64,000 nucleotides of DNA from an uncultured Bacteroides sp. (GCA_900766005.1 CAAFTU010000048.1:1-64000); one strand, 5' to 3'; shown: positions 1-9,009, numbered from the stretch's first letter. The notes: generated from the sequence alone by a model not told the origin. Program-made: numbers and translations.

Positions 1-218
1 AAGAGAATTATTGGATAATATTTGTTCCTGAACAGATATTGGATTAGATTTGCAGAGATTTCTTTTAATGACAACTTTTACAGTAATAGAGAAACGTAAT
101 GTTAACTTTATTAGGTTTAAAAAAATATTGAGTGAACTAACTTAGGTATAACATCTGAAGTTGTCAACCAAATCCAGTACAGTACACCTTGAACAGCAAG
201 CTTAGCATTCGGATGGAC

Positions 219-321
219 AAAGCTATGCTTTTTACTTCAAAAACCTATAGGTTTTCACCTCATAAACCTATAGGTTTCTGCTCCATAAAGCTATGCTTTT
301 TGCCTCCTAAAGCGCCACTTT
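219..321. repeat. Tandem array of five short palindromes, about 22.5-bp pitch
   Basis: Five inverted-repeat units lie at 219-231 (AAAGC-TAT-GCTTT), 240-255 (AAAACCTATAGGTTTT, perfect), 264-277 (AAACCTATAGGTTT, perfect), 287-299 (same core as unit 1) and 309-321 (AAAG-n5-CTTT). Their centres are 22 to 23 bp apart, about two helical turns. Pyrimidine-rich linkers such as ACTTC, ACCTC and CCTCC separate them. The order of core types is A-B-B-A plus a degenerate fifth. A comparable array with a different core is at 26433-26516. Function is unknown. Confidence 0.8.
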
Positions 322-823
322 ACACTTCCTATGTTATTGCATTTACTCTTCATCCCGAACAGGGAAGACTCTATCATTTTTAACCATTTAATCACGTCCA
401 TAATGGAATACATTGCACTGTGCGCATCATCTTTTTTAAAGAATGCGCTGATTTCTGAAAGAAAATCTGTAACTTTGTGTACTGGCATAGAGTTGAGTAT
501 TATTTTGTTTGATCACTTTAAGGATACTCATTTTCTGCGATATACAGAAAAGTCTATGCCTTCTTTTATATCCTCTTATAAACTTTCATACTGACTTGCG
601 AAACTTAAATTGATTATTATTTAAAAGGAACAAAGGAGCCTCGTTGGATGAAAGAAGGAATTCATTTGAATGATAGGGGAATGGATCAAAAATATGATTT
701 TGATTCGTGATATTTAGCAAGATAAAAAGGTGAGAACGAATCGTTGCTTCCGATGAGAAGAAATAACAACTGTATAATGAAATCTCTCTCTTAATTATAT
801 ATAATGTAAGTAACATTACATTG

Positions 824-858
824 CAATGTCCCGCCGTAGTGATTACGCCGGGACATTG
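824..858. terminator. Hairpin terminator downstream of ybeY
   Basis: CAATGTCCCG (824-833) pairs with CGGGACATTG (849-858). An inner CGTA/TACG stem lies inside a single C-C mismatch. TTTTT follows on the plus strand. The hairpin sits 15 bases beyond the ybeY stop, which reads from the other strand, so it could end transcription in either direction; the T tract favours plus-strand transcripts. Confidence 0.6.
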
Positions 859-872
859 TTTTTATAGCTGCT

Positions 873-1283
873 TTATCGCATTGCCAGGGCTTTGTTTTCG
901 GCTGCTTCCATGATTTCGCGTTCACCGGGACCTTTGTCATTGATGCCGCAGAGGTGGAGGATGCCGTGGATGATGACGCGATGCAGTTCGTCGTCATAGG
1001 ATGCACCAAACTGCTCAGCATTGGTACGGATGGTGTCGAGGCTGATAAAGAGGTCGCCCGACAGGCGGTCGCCTTCACAATAGTCGAAGGTGATGATATC
1101 CGTGTAATAATCATGCTGCAGGTATTGGCGGTTTACTTCCAAGATTTTTTCGTCTGAGCAGAAGATATAGGCTATTTCGCCCAATCTCTTTCCATAGGAA
1201 GCGGCTACGGCTTTGATCCATTCTGTCGTTTCCCTTTTCTTGATATCCGGCATTTTCACGCCTTCTGTCTGATAACTTACCAT
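873..1283 (-). CDS. ybeY: Endoribonuclease YbeY (16S rRNA maturation)
   Basis: A 136-residue protein of the UPF0054/YbeY family, a metal-dependent single-strand endoribonuclease acting in 16S rRNA 3' end processing and late ribosome quality control in the cytoplasm. The metal-binding signature HGILHLCGIND starts at His106, with His106 and His110 as ligands. The usual third histidine (HGxLHLxGxDH) is replaced by Asp116, followed by KGPGE. I believe this variant is common in Bacteroidetes, so the enzyme is probably active. Length is slightly short of the 150 or so of proteobacterial homologues. The ATG at 1283 is the upstream-most start; the in-frame Met11 is an alternative. Confidence 0.92.
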   Translation of the reverse strand: MVSYQTEGVKMPDIKKRETTEWIKAVAASYGKRLGEIAYIFCSDEKILEVNRQYLQHDYYTDIITFDYCEGDRLSGDLFISLDTIRTNAEQFGASYDDELHRVIIHGILHLCGINDKGPGEREIMEAAENKALAMR

Positions 1284-1335
1284 AATCGTTTGTTTATCTT
1301 AAAGTCGTTTTGATGTCTTTATATAAATCTCAATT

Positions 1336-1391
1336 GCTGTTATTAACAGGTTTATACTTTCTATTAACAGGCTAAATTTCTCTTGTTAATA
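1336..1391. repeat. TATTAACAGG direct repeats with an inverted copy
   Basis: TATTAACAGG occurs at 1341-1350 and again at 1362-1371, 21 bp apart. TGTTAATA at 1384-1391, overlapping the stop of the next gene, is an inverted copy. The first copy is also the right half of the 13-mer palindrome CTGTTATTAACAG (1337-1349). The cluster lies 50 to 100 bases upstream of the ybeY start, so it could be an operator for ybeY or a weak terminator for the upstream minus-strand gene. Confidence 0.4.
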
Positions 1392-2618
1392 GAAGAAAAA
1401 ATAGCTGATAAGGATAGCTGCTAGGATACCCGAAAAGTCGGCTATCAGTCCGCAGGTCACAGCATTGCGCGTTTTGGAGATGCCTACGCTGCCGAAATAG
1501 ACGGCCAGGATGTAGAAGGTGGTATCGGAGGCACCGCGCACCACGCAGCTCATGCGGCCTACAAATGAGTCGGCTCCGAACTCCTGCATCGTATCAATCA
1601 TCAGTCCGTTGGCTCCGCTGCCGCTGAGCGATTTCATCAAGGCCGTGGGCAGAGCGCCTACAAAGCTGGTGTCGATGCCCATGCTGCCCACGACAGTAGC
1701 AATGCCTTCAATCAGCAGGTCCATGGCTCCGGAGGTGCGGAATACAGCAATGCCCACTAGAAAGGCTACCAGATAAGGAATGATGCGTATGGCTGTGGTA
1801 AATCCTTCTTTGGCTCCTTCTACAAAGGAGTCGTATACATTGATCTTTTTCCGTACACCTGTCAGGATGAACAGCACAATGACGCTGAACAGCAGGATGT
1901 TGGCTGTCAGCGTGGAGTAGGTGCCCATCTCTTCGCGTGTGAGGTGAAGAAACAAGACCATCAGTGCCGAGAAAAAGAGACACATCATCCCCATCAGAAG
2001 CAGGATGGGCTTGTTGATGAGGTTGATTTTTTGACTGATGCTCACCGTGATGACACCCACCAATGTAGAAATGAAGGTACTCAGCAGAATCGGAATGAAT
2101 ACGTCTGTGGGTTGTAAAGCTCCCATTTGCGACCGGTAAACCATAATGCTGATGGGGATAAGGATGAGGCCGGAGGTGTTGATGACCAGAAACATGATCA
2201 TCGGGTTGGAGGCCGTATCTTTTTGCGGATTCAGTTCCTGCAGTTCTTTCATGGCTTTCAGTCCCAAGGGGGTGGCGGCATTGTCGAGTCCGAGCATATT
2301 GGCCGACATGTTCATGAAGATGGATCCCAGGGCGGGATGTCCTTTCGGTATGTCGGGAAACAAGCGGCAGAGCACCGGGCTCAGGAAGCGGGCCAGGGAG
2401 TGGATGAGTCCGCTGTTCTCACCGATTTTCATGATGCCCAGCCAGAGAGCCAGTACGCCCGTCAGTCCTAAGGAGATTTCAAAAGCGGTCTTGGAGGAGT
2501 CGAAAGTGGAGTTCATGATGTCGGTGAATATCTCCAGGTCTCCTAAAAAAATGACTTTCACGAGGGCTGTGATGAATGCTATAAGGAAAAAGGCAATCCA
2601 AATGTAATTTAAAACCAT
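1386..2618 (-). CDS. SpmA/SpmB-type nucleoside-recognition (Gate) domain membrane protein
   Basis: A 410-residue polytopic inner-membrane protein with two Gate (nucleoside recognition) domains, the arrangement seen when spore-maturation proteins SpmA and SpmB are fused. The N-terminal half carries the SpmA-like NMLGLDNAATPLG motif near residue 110. The C-terminal half carries the SpmB-like KSLSGSGANGLM motif near residue 330. Many hydrophobic stretches are visible. Bacteroidales do not sporulate, so the spore name is historical; transport of a nucleoside or another small solute is plausible but unproven. The start at 2618 fits a promoter box at 2645-2652. It is divergent from ruvB. Confidence 0.85.
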   Translation of the reverse strand: MVLNYIWIAFFLIAFITALVKVIFLGDLEIFTDIMNSTFDSSKTAFEISLGLTGVLALWLGIMKIGENSGLIHSLARFLSPVLCRLFPDIPKGHPALGSIFMNMSANMLGLDNAATPLGLKAMKELQELNPQKDTASNPMIMFLVINTSGLILIPISIMVYRSQMGALQPTDVFIPILLSTFISTLVGVITVSISQKINLINKPILLLMGMMCLFFSALMVLFLHLTREEMGTYSTLTANILLFSVIVLFILTGVRKKINVYDSFVEGAKEGFTTAIRIIPYLVAFLVGIAVFRTSGAMDLLIEGIATVVGSMGIDTSFVGALPTALMKSLSGSGANGLMIDTMQEFGADSFVGRMSCVVRGASDTTFYILAVYFGSVGISKTRNAVTCGLIADFSGILAAILISYFFFY

Positions 2619-2644
2619 AGTTGAGTGTGTGTATACAGACGGTG

Positions 2645-2652
2645 CAAAGGTA
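2645..2652 (-). promoter_or_regulatory. Promoter -7 box (TACCTTTG) for the SpmA/B-type gene
   Basis: CAAAGGTA on the plus strand is TACCTTTG on the minus strand, matching the Bacteroidetes -7 consensus TAnnTTTG. It lies 27 bases upstream of the ATG at 2618. No clear -33 TTTG element was found. Confidence 0.55.
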
Positions 2653-2707
2653 GTTATTACGTTTTAATTTCTTTTCTTTTCTTAGGCTGAAAATGAATGT
2701 AATTCCC

Positions 2708-2715
2708 TATCTTTG
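2708..2715 (+). promoter_or_regulatory. Promoter -7 box (TATCTTTG) for ruvB
   Basis: TATCTTTG matches TAnnTTTG and sits 22 bases upstream of the ruvB ATG. It is divergent from, and about 55 bases from, the -7 box of the neighbouring minus-strand gene. No clear -33 element was seen. Confidence 0.6.
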
Positions 2716-2737
2716 TCTCTTACTTTGGAAAAAATGA

Positions 2738-3769
2738 ATGGAACAGGAAGATTTTAACATACGCGAACATCAGCTCACTTCACGCGAACGGGACTTTGAA
2801 AATGCGCTCCGTCCGCTGAATTTCGAGGATTTCAGCGGACAGGATAAAGTGGTGGACAATCTCCGCATTTTTGTAAAGGCGGCCCGCCTCCGCGGTGAAG
2901 CGCTCGACCATGTGTTGCTGCACGGTCCTCCGGGATTGGGAAAGACGACACTTTCGAATATCATTGCCAACGAACTGGGAGTGGGATTTAAGGTGACGTC
3001 GGGGCCGGTACTCGATAAGCCGGGTGATCTGGCGGGGGTGCTGACGAGCCTCGAACCGAATGATGTGCTTTTTATTGATGAGATTCACCGCCTGTCGCCT
3101 GTGGTGGAGGAATATTTGTATTCGGCCATGGAGGACTACCGGATTGATATCATGATTGATAAGGGTCCGTCGGCACGCAGCATTCAGATTGATTTGAATC
3201 CTTTTACGCTGGTGGGGGCTACTACGCGCAGCGGGTTGCTAACGGCACCGCTCCGTGCCCGTTTTGGCATCAACTTGCATTTGGAGTATTATGATGATGA
3301 TATTCTGAGTGCCATTATCCGGCGTTCGGCTTCCATTCTGGATGTGCCGTGCTCTTTGCCGGCTGCTTCGGAGATTGCTTCCCGCAGCCGCGGGACTCCG
3401 CGTATTGCCAATGCCTTGCTTCGTCGGGTGCGCGATTTTGCACAGGTGAAGGGTACGGGCTCTATTGATACGGAGATTGCTCAGTTTGCACTGGAGGCGC
3501 TGAATATCGACCGCTACGGACTGGATGAGATTGACAATAAGATACTTTGTACCATTATTGATAAGTTTAAAGGAGGTCCGGTGGGACTGACTACCATTGC
3601 CACGGCGCTGGGTGAAGATGCGGGAACGATTGAGGAGGTGTATGAGCCTTTCCTCATCAAGGAGGGTTTCCTCAAACGTACGCCCAGGGGCAGGGAGGTC
3701 ACCGAACTGGCTTATAAGCATTTGGGAAGAAGTCTTTATAGCAGTCAGAAAACATTGTTTAATGATTAG
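2738..3769 (+). CDS. ruvB: Holliday junction branch migration DNA helicase RuvB
   Basis: A 343-residue AAA+ ATPase that forms hexameric rings and drives branch migration of Holliday junctions with RuvA. Walker A is GPPGLGKTT (Lys69, Thr70). Walker B is FIDEIHRL. Sensor-type ATTRSGLL and the C-terminal winged-helix region (GLTTIATALGED, TPRGREVT) are all in place. Length is normal for the family. The ATG at 2738 follows the promoter box at 2708-2715 closely. A second ATG at 2734 is out of frame. It probably heads a transcript that continues into the flippase gene 81 bases downstream. Confidence 0.97.
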   Translation: MEQEDFNIREHQLTSRERDFENALRPLNFEDFSGQDKVVDNLRIFVKAARLRGEALDHVLLHGPPGLGKTTLSNIIANELGVGFKVTSGPVLDKPGDLAGVLTSLEPNDVLFIDEIHRLSPVVEEYLYSAMEDYRIDIMIDKGPSARSIQIDLNPFTLVGATTRSGLLTAPLRARFGINLHLEYYDDDILSAIIRRSASILDVPCSLPAASEIASRSRGTPRIANALLRRVRDFAQVKGTGSIDTEIAQFALEALNIDRYGLDEIDNKILCTIIDKFKGGPVGLTTIATALGEDAGTIEEVYEPFLIKEGFLKRTPRGREVTELAYKHLGRSLYSSQKTLFND

Positions 3770-3850
3770 GGAGGGGATGCTCCCTAATCTTCTTTTATAG
3801 ATATGGATTGTTCTTTTATGGATATGGATTATCTGCAAAAATCTTAGCTT

Positions 3851-5347
3851 ATGGCAGGACTGAAATCATTAGCAAAAGATACGGCCATTTACGGACTGAG
3901 CAGCATCGTGGGCCGCTTCCTCAATTATATGCTGGTACCTTTGTACACGGCTGTGTTGCCGGCTGCCAACGGTGGTTATGGCGTGGTGTCGAACATCTAT
4001 GCATTCACGGCACTGATGCTGGTCTTGCTGACTTTTGGGATGGAGACGGGATTCTTCCGTTTTGCCAACCGGGCGGATGAGGATCCGGTGAAGGTGTATG
4101 CCAACAGTTTGCTTTCGGTGGGCGGGGTGTCGCTGGTGTTTGTGTTGCTTTGTCTGTTGTTTCTGCATCCTCTTTCGGAGGTGTTAGGCTATGGACAGCA
4201 TCCGGAGTTTATTGCCATGATGGCAGTAGTGGTGGCGCTGGATTCTTTTCAGTGCATTCCTTTTGCTTATTTGCGCTATAAGAAGAGGCCGATTAAGTTT
4301 GCGGCTATCAAGCTGTTTTCCATTGTCGGCGGCATCGGGCTGAATTTGTTCTTTCTGCTGCTGTGTCCGTGGCTGAGTGTGCATTTTCCGGCTGCTGTGT
4401 CTTGGTTTTACGATCCGGATTACCTGGTGGGCTATATCTTTATCAGCAATCTGATTACTTCTTCCGTTCAGCTGTTTTTCTTTCTTCCCGAATTGCGGGG
4501 TTTCCGTTATCGGCTGGACCGTGCTTTGCTGAAGCGGATGGTGGTCTATTCGTTTCCTATCTTGATTCTGGGGCTGGTAGGTATCTTGAATCAGACGGTG
4601 GATAAGATGATGTATCCTTATCTGTTTGAGGACCGTCAGGAAGGACTGGTGCAGCTGGGCATTTATGCGGCTTCGAGCAAGATTGCGATGGTGATGGCGA
4701 TGTTTACCCAGGCTTTCCGCTATGCGTATGAGCCGTTTGTGTTTGGCAAAAGCCGGGAAGGCGACAACCGGGCGATGTATGCAGCGGCCATGAAGTATTT
4801 CCTGATTTTTTCGTTGCTGGCTTTCCTGGCTGTGATGTTCTACCTCGATTTGCTGCGTTATCTGGTGGCTCGGGGCTACTGGGAAGGATTGGGTGTGGTA
4901 GCGATTGTGATGCTGGCTGAAATCTGCAAGGGGGTTTATTTCAATCTGTCTTTCTGGTATAAACTGACCGATGAAACGCGGTGGGGAGCTTATTTTTCTT
5001 TGATTGGATGTGCCATCATCGTGCTGATGAATATAGCACTGGTGCCCCGTTACGGCTATATGGCTTCTGCGTGGGCTTCCGTGGCGGGTTATGGTGTCAT
5101 TATGCTGCTGTCTTATGGAGTGGGGCAGAAAAAGTATCCCATCCGCTACGATTTGAAAGGGATCGGCGGGTATGTGTTGCTGGCCGCTTTGCTGTATGTG
5201 ATAGGTACGCAGGTGCCTGTTTCGAACATTGTCTTGCGACTGGTTTTCCGTAGTGTTCTTTTGTGCTTCTTCCTTGCTTATATTATAAGAAAAGATTTAC
5301 CTTTGAATCAAATTCCTTTTATGAACCGATTAATAAAGAAAAAGTGA
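3851..5347 (+). CDS. Wzx-type polysaccharide/oligosaccharide flippase (MOP superfamily)
   Basis: A 498-residue inner-membrane protein with about 12 to 14 hydrophobic segments and the polysaccharide-synthesis/MurJ-like fold. The N-terminus (KDTAIYGLSSIVGRFLNYMLVPLYT) is typical of MOP flippases that move lipid-linked oligosaccharide across the membrane. Substrate is not readable from sequence, and no glycosyltransferases are adjacent. It lies 81 bases after ruvB and 2 bases before the DUF389 gene, suggesting one transcript. In Bacteroidetes such a gene is often found outside capsule loci. Confidence 0.85.
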   Translation: MAGLKSLAKDTAIYGLSSIVGRFLNYMLVPLYTAVLPAANGGYGVVSNIYAFTALMLVLLTFGMETGFFRFANRADEDPVKVYANSLLSVGGVSLVFVLLCLLFLHPLSEVLGYGQHPEFIAMMAVVVALDSFQCIPFAYLRYKKRPIKFAAIKLFSIVGGIGLNLFFLLLCPWLSVHFPAAVSWFYDPDYLVGYIFISNLITSSVQLFFFLPELRGFRYRLDRALLKRMVVYSFPILILGLVGILNQTVDKMMYPYLFEDRQEGLVQLGIYAASSKIAMVMAMFTQAFRYAYEPFVFGKSREGDNRAMYAAAMKYFLIFSLLAFLAVMFYLDLLRYLVARGYWEGLGVVAIVMLAEICKGVYFNLSFWYKLTDETRWGAYFSLIGCAIIVLMNIALVPRYGYMASAWASVAGYGVIMLLSYGVGQKKYPIRYDLKGIGGYVLLAALLYVIGTQVPVSNIVLRLVFRSVLLCFFLAYIIRKDLPLNQIPFMNRLIKKK

Positions 5348-5349
5348 CT

Positions 5350-6705
5350 ATGAAGACAGATGAACGGAATAAGTTTGCCATACGCTCTTTTCTGAGGGAG
5401 TATATGGACTTGAAAAAGGATAAGGAAAATGAGTTGGAAACGGTGGATTCTATCCGTAAGGGGGTGGAGTTTAAAGGGGCCAATCTGTGGATCCTGATTT
5501 TTGCCATTTTCATGGCTTCGCTGGGCTTGAATGTGAATTCTACGGCAGTGATTATTGGTGCCATGCTGATTTCTCCGCTGATGGGACCTATCATGGGTGT
5601 GGGACTTTCGGTGGGGCTGAACGATTTTGAGTTGATGAAGCGCTCGCTGAAGAGTTTTCTCATTACGACGGCTTTCAGTGTGGTCACTGCTACGGTTTTC
5701 TTTTTGCTGGCTCCGATGGCCGGTTCGCAGTCGGAGTTGCTGGCGCGTACTTCGCCGACTATTTACGATGTGTTCATTGCGCTCTTCGGTGGCTTGGCCG
5801 GTGTGGTGGCTCTTTCTACGAAGGAAAAGGGAAATGTGATTCCGGGGGTGGCCATCGCTACTGCCTTGATGCCTCCTCTCTGTACGGCCGGTTATGGGTT
5901 GGCTTCGGGCAACTTGATTTATTTCCTGGGGGCTTTCTATCTTTATTTCATCAACTCGGTGTTTATCAGCCTGGCTACTTTCATCGGTGTGCGTATGATG
6001 CATTTCAAACGGAAGGAGTTTGTGGATAAGGCCCGGGAAAAAACGGTGCGCAAATCGATTATCTTTATTGTGATTGTGACGATGTGTCCGGCTGTCTATC
6101 TCACTTACGGCATTATCAAGAGTACGTTCTATGAGGCGGCTGCCAACCGCTTTGTCAATGAGCAGCTGGTGTTTGAGAATACGCAGGTGCTGGATAAGAA
6201 AATCAATTATGAGAAGAAGGAAATTCGGGTGGTGCTGATGGGATCGGAAGTGCCGGATGCGTCGATTTCCATTGCCCGCAGCAAGATGAAGGATTATAAA
6301 CTGGATGAAAGCAAGCTGATTGTGCTGCAGGGAATGAACAACGAGGCGCTGGATGTTTCGTCTATCCGTGCCATGGTGATGGAGGATTTCTATGAAAACA
6401 GTGAGCGGAGACTGCAGGAGCAGCGCGACAGAATCACGCAGCTGGAGAAAACGCTCGAACAGTATAAGGAATATGATGCGTTGAGCCGCACGCTTGCACC
6501 GGAGTTGAAGGTGCTTTATCCGTCTATTCATACATTGTCTATTGCCCGCTCGCTGGAGGTGCGTGTAGACTCGCTGAAGGCGGATACGGTGACACTGGCA
6601 GTGATGAAATTTGCCAAGCAGCCCACCGAAGCGGAAAAGACGAAAATCAGTGAATGGCTGAAGGCTCGTGTAGGGACTAAGAAGTTGAGGCTGATTACGA
6701 AATAA
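5350..6705 (+). CDS. DUF389 family membrane protein
   Basis: A 451-residue protein with a DUF389 membrane domain (about residues 30 to 260). Conserved stretches include AVIIGAMLISPLMGPIMG and IATALMPPLCTAGYGL. After a last membrane segment comes a soluble C-terminal part, partly coiled-coil (about residues 360 to 400). Function of the family is unresolved; a transport role has been suggested for some members. I chose the ATG at 5350 because it follows the previous stop by two bases and begins a family-like N-terminus (MKTDERNKFA). A longer in-frame version from 5263 would overlap the flippase gene. Confidence 0.85.
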   Translation: MKTDERNKFAIRSFLREYMDLKKDKENELETVDSIRKGVEFKGANLWILIFAIFMASLGLNVNSTAVIIGAMLISPLMGPIMGVGLSVGLNDFELMKRSLKSFLITTAFSVVTATVFFLLAPMAGSQSELLARTSPTIYDVFIALFGGLAGVVALSTKEKGNVIPGVAIATALMPPLCTAGYGLASGNLIYFLGAFYLYFINSVFISLATFIGVRMMHFKRKEFVDKAREKTVRKSIIFIVIVTMCPAVYLTYGIIKSTFYEAAANRFVNEQLVFENTQVLDKKINYEKKEIRVVLMGSEVPDASISIARSKMKDYKLDESKLIVLQGMNNEALDVSSIRAMVMEDFYENSERRLQEQRDRITQLEKTLEQYKEYDALSRTLAPELKVLYPSIHTLSIARSLEVRVDSLKADTVTLAVMKFAKQPTEAEKTKISEWLKARVGTKKLRLITK

Positions 6706-6729
6706 ATAACTTTAAAAACAGATGGTGCT

Positions 6730-8886
6730 ATGAAATCGAAACTGACTGCTCTTATTTTTTTCGGATGTCTGCTTTGTGTGGTGAATGTGTATGCGGATGA
6801 GGGGATGTGGCTTTTGGGAGATTTGAAAAAGAACAAGCAGGCAGACCGGGTGATGAAGGAGCTTGGGCTGCAGTTGCCTGTACGTAAGCTGTATCATCCT
6901 CAAAAAGCATGTCTGGCTGATGCGGTGGTCAGTTTCGGTGGTTTCTGTTCCGGTGTGGTGGTGTCGGAAGACGGACTGGTGTTTACGAATCATCATTGTG
7001 GCTTCAGCAGTATACAGCAGCACTCCACGGTGGAGCATGATTATCTGAAGGATGGTTTTGTGGCCCGTAGCCGGGAGGAGGAATTGCCGAATCCCGAACT
7101 ATTTGTGCGCTTTCTGGTTCGTACGGAAGATGTTACCAAACGGGTACTTTCGGCTGTGCGCCCTTCGTTTTCTGAGTCGGAAAGGCAGGCGGCCGTTGAT
7201 TCGGTGATGACGGTTATCGGCAGGGAGGTATCGGAAAAGGATGCCACGCTTACGGGGGTGGTGGATGCTTATTATGCGGGCAACGAGTTCTGGCTGTCGG
7301 TTTATCGCGACTACAATGATGTGAGGCTGGTGTTTGCTCCTCCTTCTTCGGTGGGTAAGTTTGGCTGGGACACCGACAACTGGATGTGGCCCCGGCATAC
7401 GGGAGATTTCAGCGTGTTCCGCATTTATGCGGATAAAGAGAATCGCCCGGCCGATTATTCGCCCGAGAATGTGCCTTATCATCCGGATTATGTGGCTCCG
7501 GTTTCGCTGGCCGGCTATCGGGAGGGAGATTTCTGTATGACGTTGGGCTATCCCGGCAGTACGGAGCGGTATTTGTCGTCTTATGGTATTGAGGAGATGA
7601 TGAATGGTATCAATCAGGCGATGATTGATGTGCGGGGAGTGAAGCAGGCTGTGTGGAAACGGGAGATGGATGCCCGTCCGGATATCCGTATCAAGTATGC
7701 GTCGAAGTATGACGAGAGTTCCAATTACTGGAAAAACAGTATCGGTACGAACAAGGCTATCCGGAAGCTGAAGGTGATTGAGAAGAAACGGGCGGCGGAG
7801 GCTTCTTTGCGGGAATGGCTGTATGCTCATCCCGAGGAGCGTGAGAATCTGATGCATCTGTTCAGCTCGCTCGAACTGGATTACAATAGTCGCAGGGAGG
7901 TGAACCGGGCATTGGCTTATTTCGGTGAGGCTTTTATCAATGGGCCTGAATTGGTGCAGCTGGCTTTGGAAATCATGAACTTTGACTTTGAGGACGAGGA
8001 GAAGCTGGTGGTAGCTCATATCAAAAGTTTGCTGAAGAAATATGAGAATCTGGATCTGGCAATAGATAAAGAGGTGTTTGTGGCCATGCTGAAGGAATAT
8101 CGGTGTCAAGTAGACAGCGCTTATCTGCCGGCTCTCTATGATACAATCAATCATTGTTATCAGGGGAATGTGAAGGCTTTTGTTGATTCGTTGTATCAGC
8201 GTTCGGATATTACTTCTCCCCGTGGATTCAAGCGTTTTTTGGAACAGGATTCTACTTATTCTATTTTTGATGACCCGGCAGTTTCGCTGAGTCTGGATTT
8301 GCTGGTGAAATATTACGAGATGAATCAGTCGGTTTCTCAGGCTTCGGAGCGCATTGAGCGGGGAGAGCGTCTGTTTAATGCTGCCATGCGCCGTATGTAT
8401 GCCGATCGTCATTTCTATCCGGATGCCAATTCGACGATGCGTCTGAGTTTTGGCACGGTAGGCGGGTATTCTCCTGCCGACGGAGTGGAGTATGATTATT
8501 TCACGACTGTGAAGGGGATTCTTGAGAAGGTGAAGGAGCATAGCGGTGATATTGATTTTGCAGTACAGCCTGAACTGCTGGATCTGCTTTCTTCCGGCCA
8601 ATATGGTCCGTATGCCACGAAGGAGGGGGATATGAATGTCTGTTTCATTTCCAATAATGACATTACGGGAGGCAATTCGGGCAGTGCGATGTTCAACGGC
8701 AGGGGGGAACTGCTTGGGCTGGCTTTCGATGGCAACTGGGAGGCAATGAGCGGGGATATCGTCTTTGAACCCGATTTGCAGCGTTGCATCGGGGTGGATG
8801 TGCGCTATATGCTTTTCATCATCGAAAAGTATGGTAAAGCAACGAAACTGATTGAGGAATTGCATCTGGTGAACGATTCTTTTTGA
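6730..8886 (+). CDS. S46 family dipeptidyl-peptidase (DPP7-like)
   Basis: A 718-residue secreted serine dipeptidyl-peptidase that removes dipeptides from peptide N-termini in the periplasm or cell surface. Signal peptide about residues 1 to 22 (ending NVYA). The trypsin-like triad is visible as His89 (TNHHCGF), Asp226 (HTGDF) and Ser650 (GGNSGS). The residue 18 after the nucleophile is Gly668 (AFDGNWE). In this family Arg there goes with acidic P1 preference (DPP11) and Gly with hydrophobic preference (DPP7), so DPP7-like specificity is inferred. It follows the DUF389 gene by 24 bases and is ended by the hairpin at 8946-9009. Confidence 0.93.
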   Translation: MKSKLTALIFFGCLLCVVNVYADEGMWLLGDLKKNKQADRVMKELGLQLPVRKLYHPQKACLADAVVSFGGFCSGVVVSEDGLVFTNHHCGFSSIQQHSTVEHDYLKDGFVARSREEELPNPELFVRFLVRTEDVTKRVLSAVRPSFSESERQAAVDSVMTVIGREVSEKDATLTGVVDAYYAGNEFWLSVYRDYNDVRLVFAPPSSVGKFGWDTDNWMWPRHTGDFSVFRIYADKENRPADYSPENVPYHPDYVAPVSLAGYREGDFCMTLGYPGSTERYLSSYGIEEMMNGINQAMIDVRGVKQAVWKREMDARPDIRIKYASKYDESSNYWKNSIGTNKAIRKLKVIEKKRAAEASLREWLYAHPEERENLMHLFSSLELDYNSRREVNRALAYFGEAFINGPELVQLALEIMNFDFEDEEKLVVAHIKSLLKKYENLDLAIDKEVFVAMLKEYRCQVDSAYLPALYDTINHCYQGNVKAFVDSLYQRSDITSPRGFKRFLEQDSTYSIFDDPAVSLSLDLLVKYYEMNQSVSQASERIERGERLFNAAMRRMYADRHFYPDANSTMRLSFGTVGGYSPADGVEYDYFTTVKGILEKVKEHSGDIDFAVQPELLDLLSSGQYGPYATKEGDMNVCFISNNDITGGNSGSAMFNGRGELLGLAFDGNWEAMSGDIVFEPDLQRCIGVDVRYMLFIIEKYGKATKLIEELHLVNDSF

Positions 8887-8945
8887 TTTACGGGGCAGAT
8901 TAAATAGCTATGCAATAGAGATTGCATGGATTGTTGCATGTGTTA

Positions 8946-9009
8946 CAAATGAAGCAGTGTATGAAGGGGATGTTACATTCTCGTTACTACACTGCTTCAT
9001 TTGCTTTTT
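8946..9009 (+). terminator. Hairpin terminator after the S46 peptidase gene
   Basis: CAAATGAAGCAGTGTA (8946-8961) pairs perfectly over 16 bp with TACACTGCTTCATTTG (8988-9003). The loop is 26 bases and CTTTTT follows. It separates the peptidase transcript from the phosphate locus. Confidence 0.65.

Larger units (their letters stand above)
1..872. other. AT-rich non-coding stretch at left edge
   Basis: No convincing gene is seen here. The open frames are short, overlap each other on both strands and show no recognisable family, signal peptide or ribosome-binding site. The stretch holds the palindrome array at 219-321 and a hairpin at 824-858, which are listed separately. A fragment of a gene lying mostly outside the window cannot be excluded for the first 200 bases. 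Confidence 0.6.

Noticed and set aside
219..321. Possible CRISPR array
   Set aside because: The units are palindromes with short similar linkers of about 8 to 10 bases, not long direct repeats with unique spacers, and there are no cas genes nearby.
189..816. Several open frames of 60 to 90 codons on both strands near the left edge
   Set aside because: They overlap each other, cross the palindrome array and show no family resemblance, signal peptide or ribosome-binding site. They look like chance frames in AT-rich DNA.
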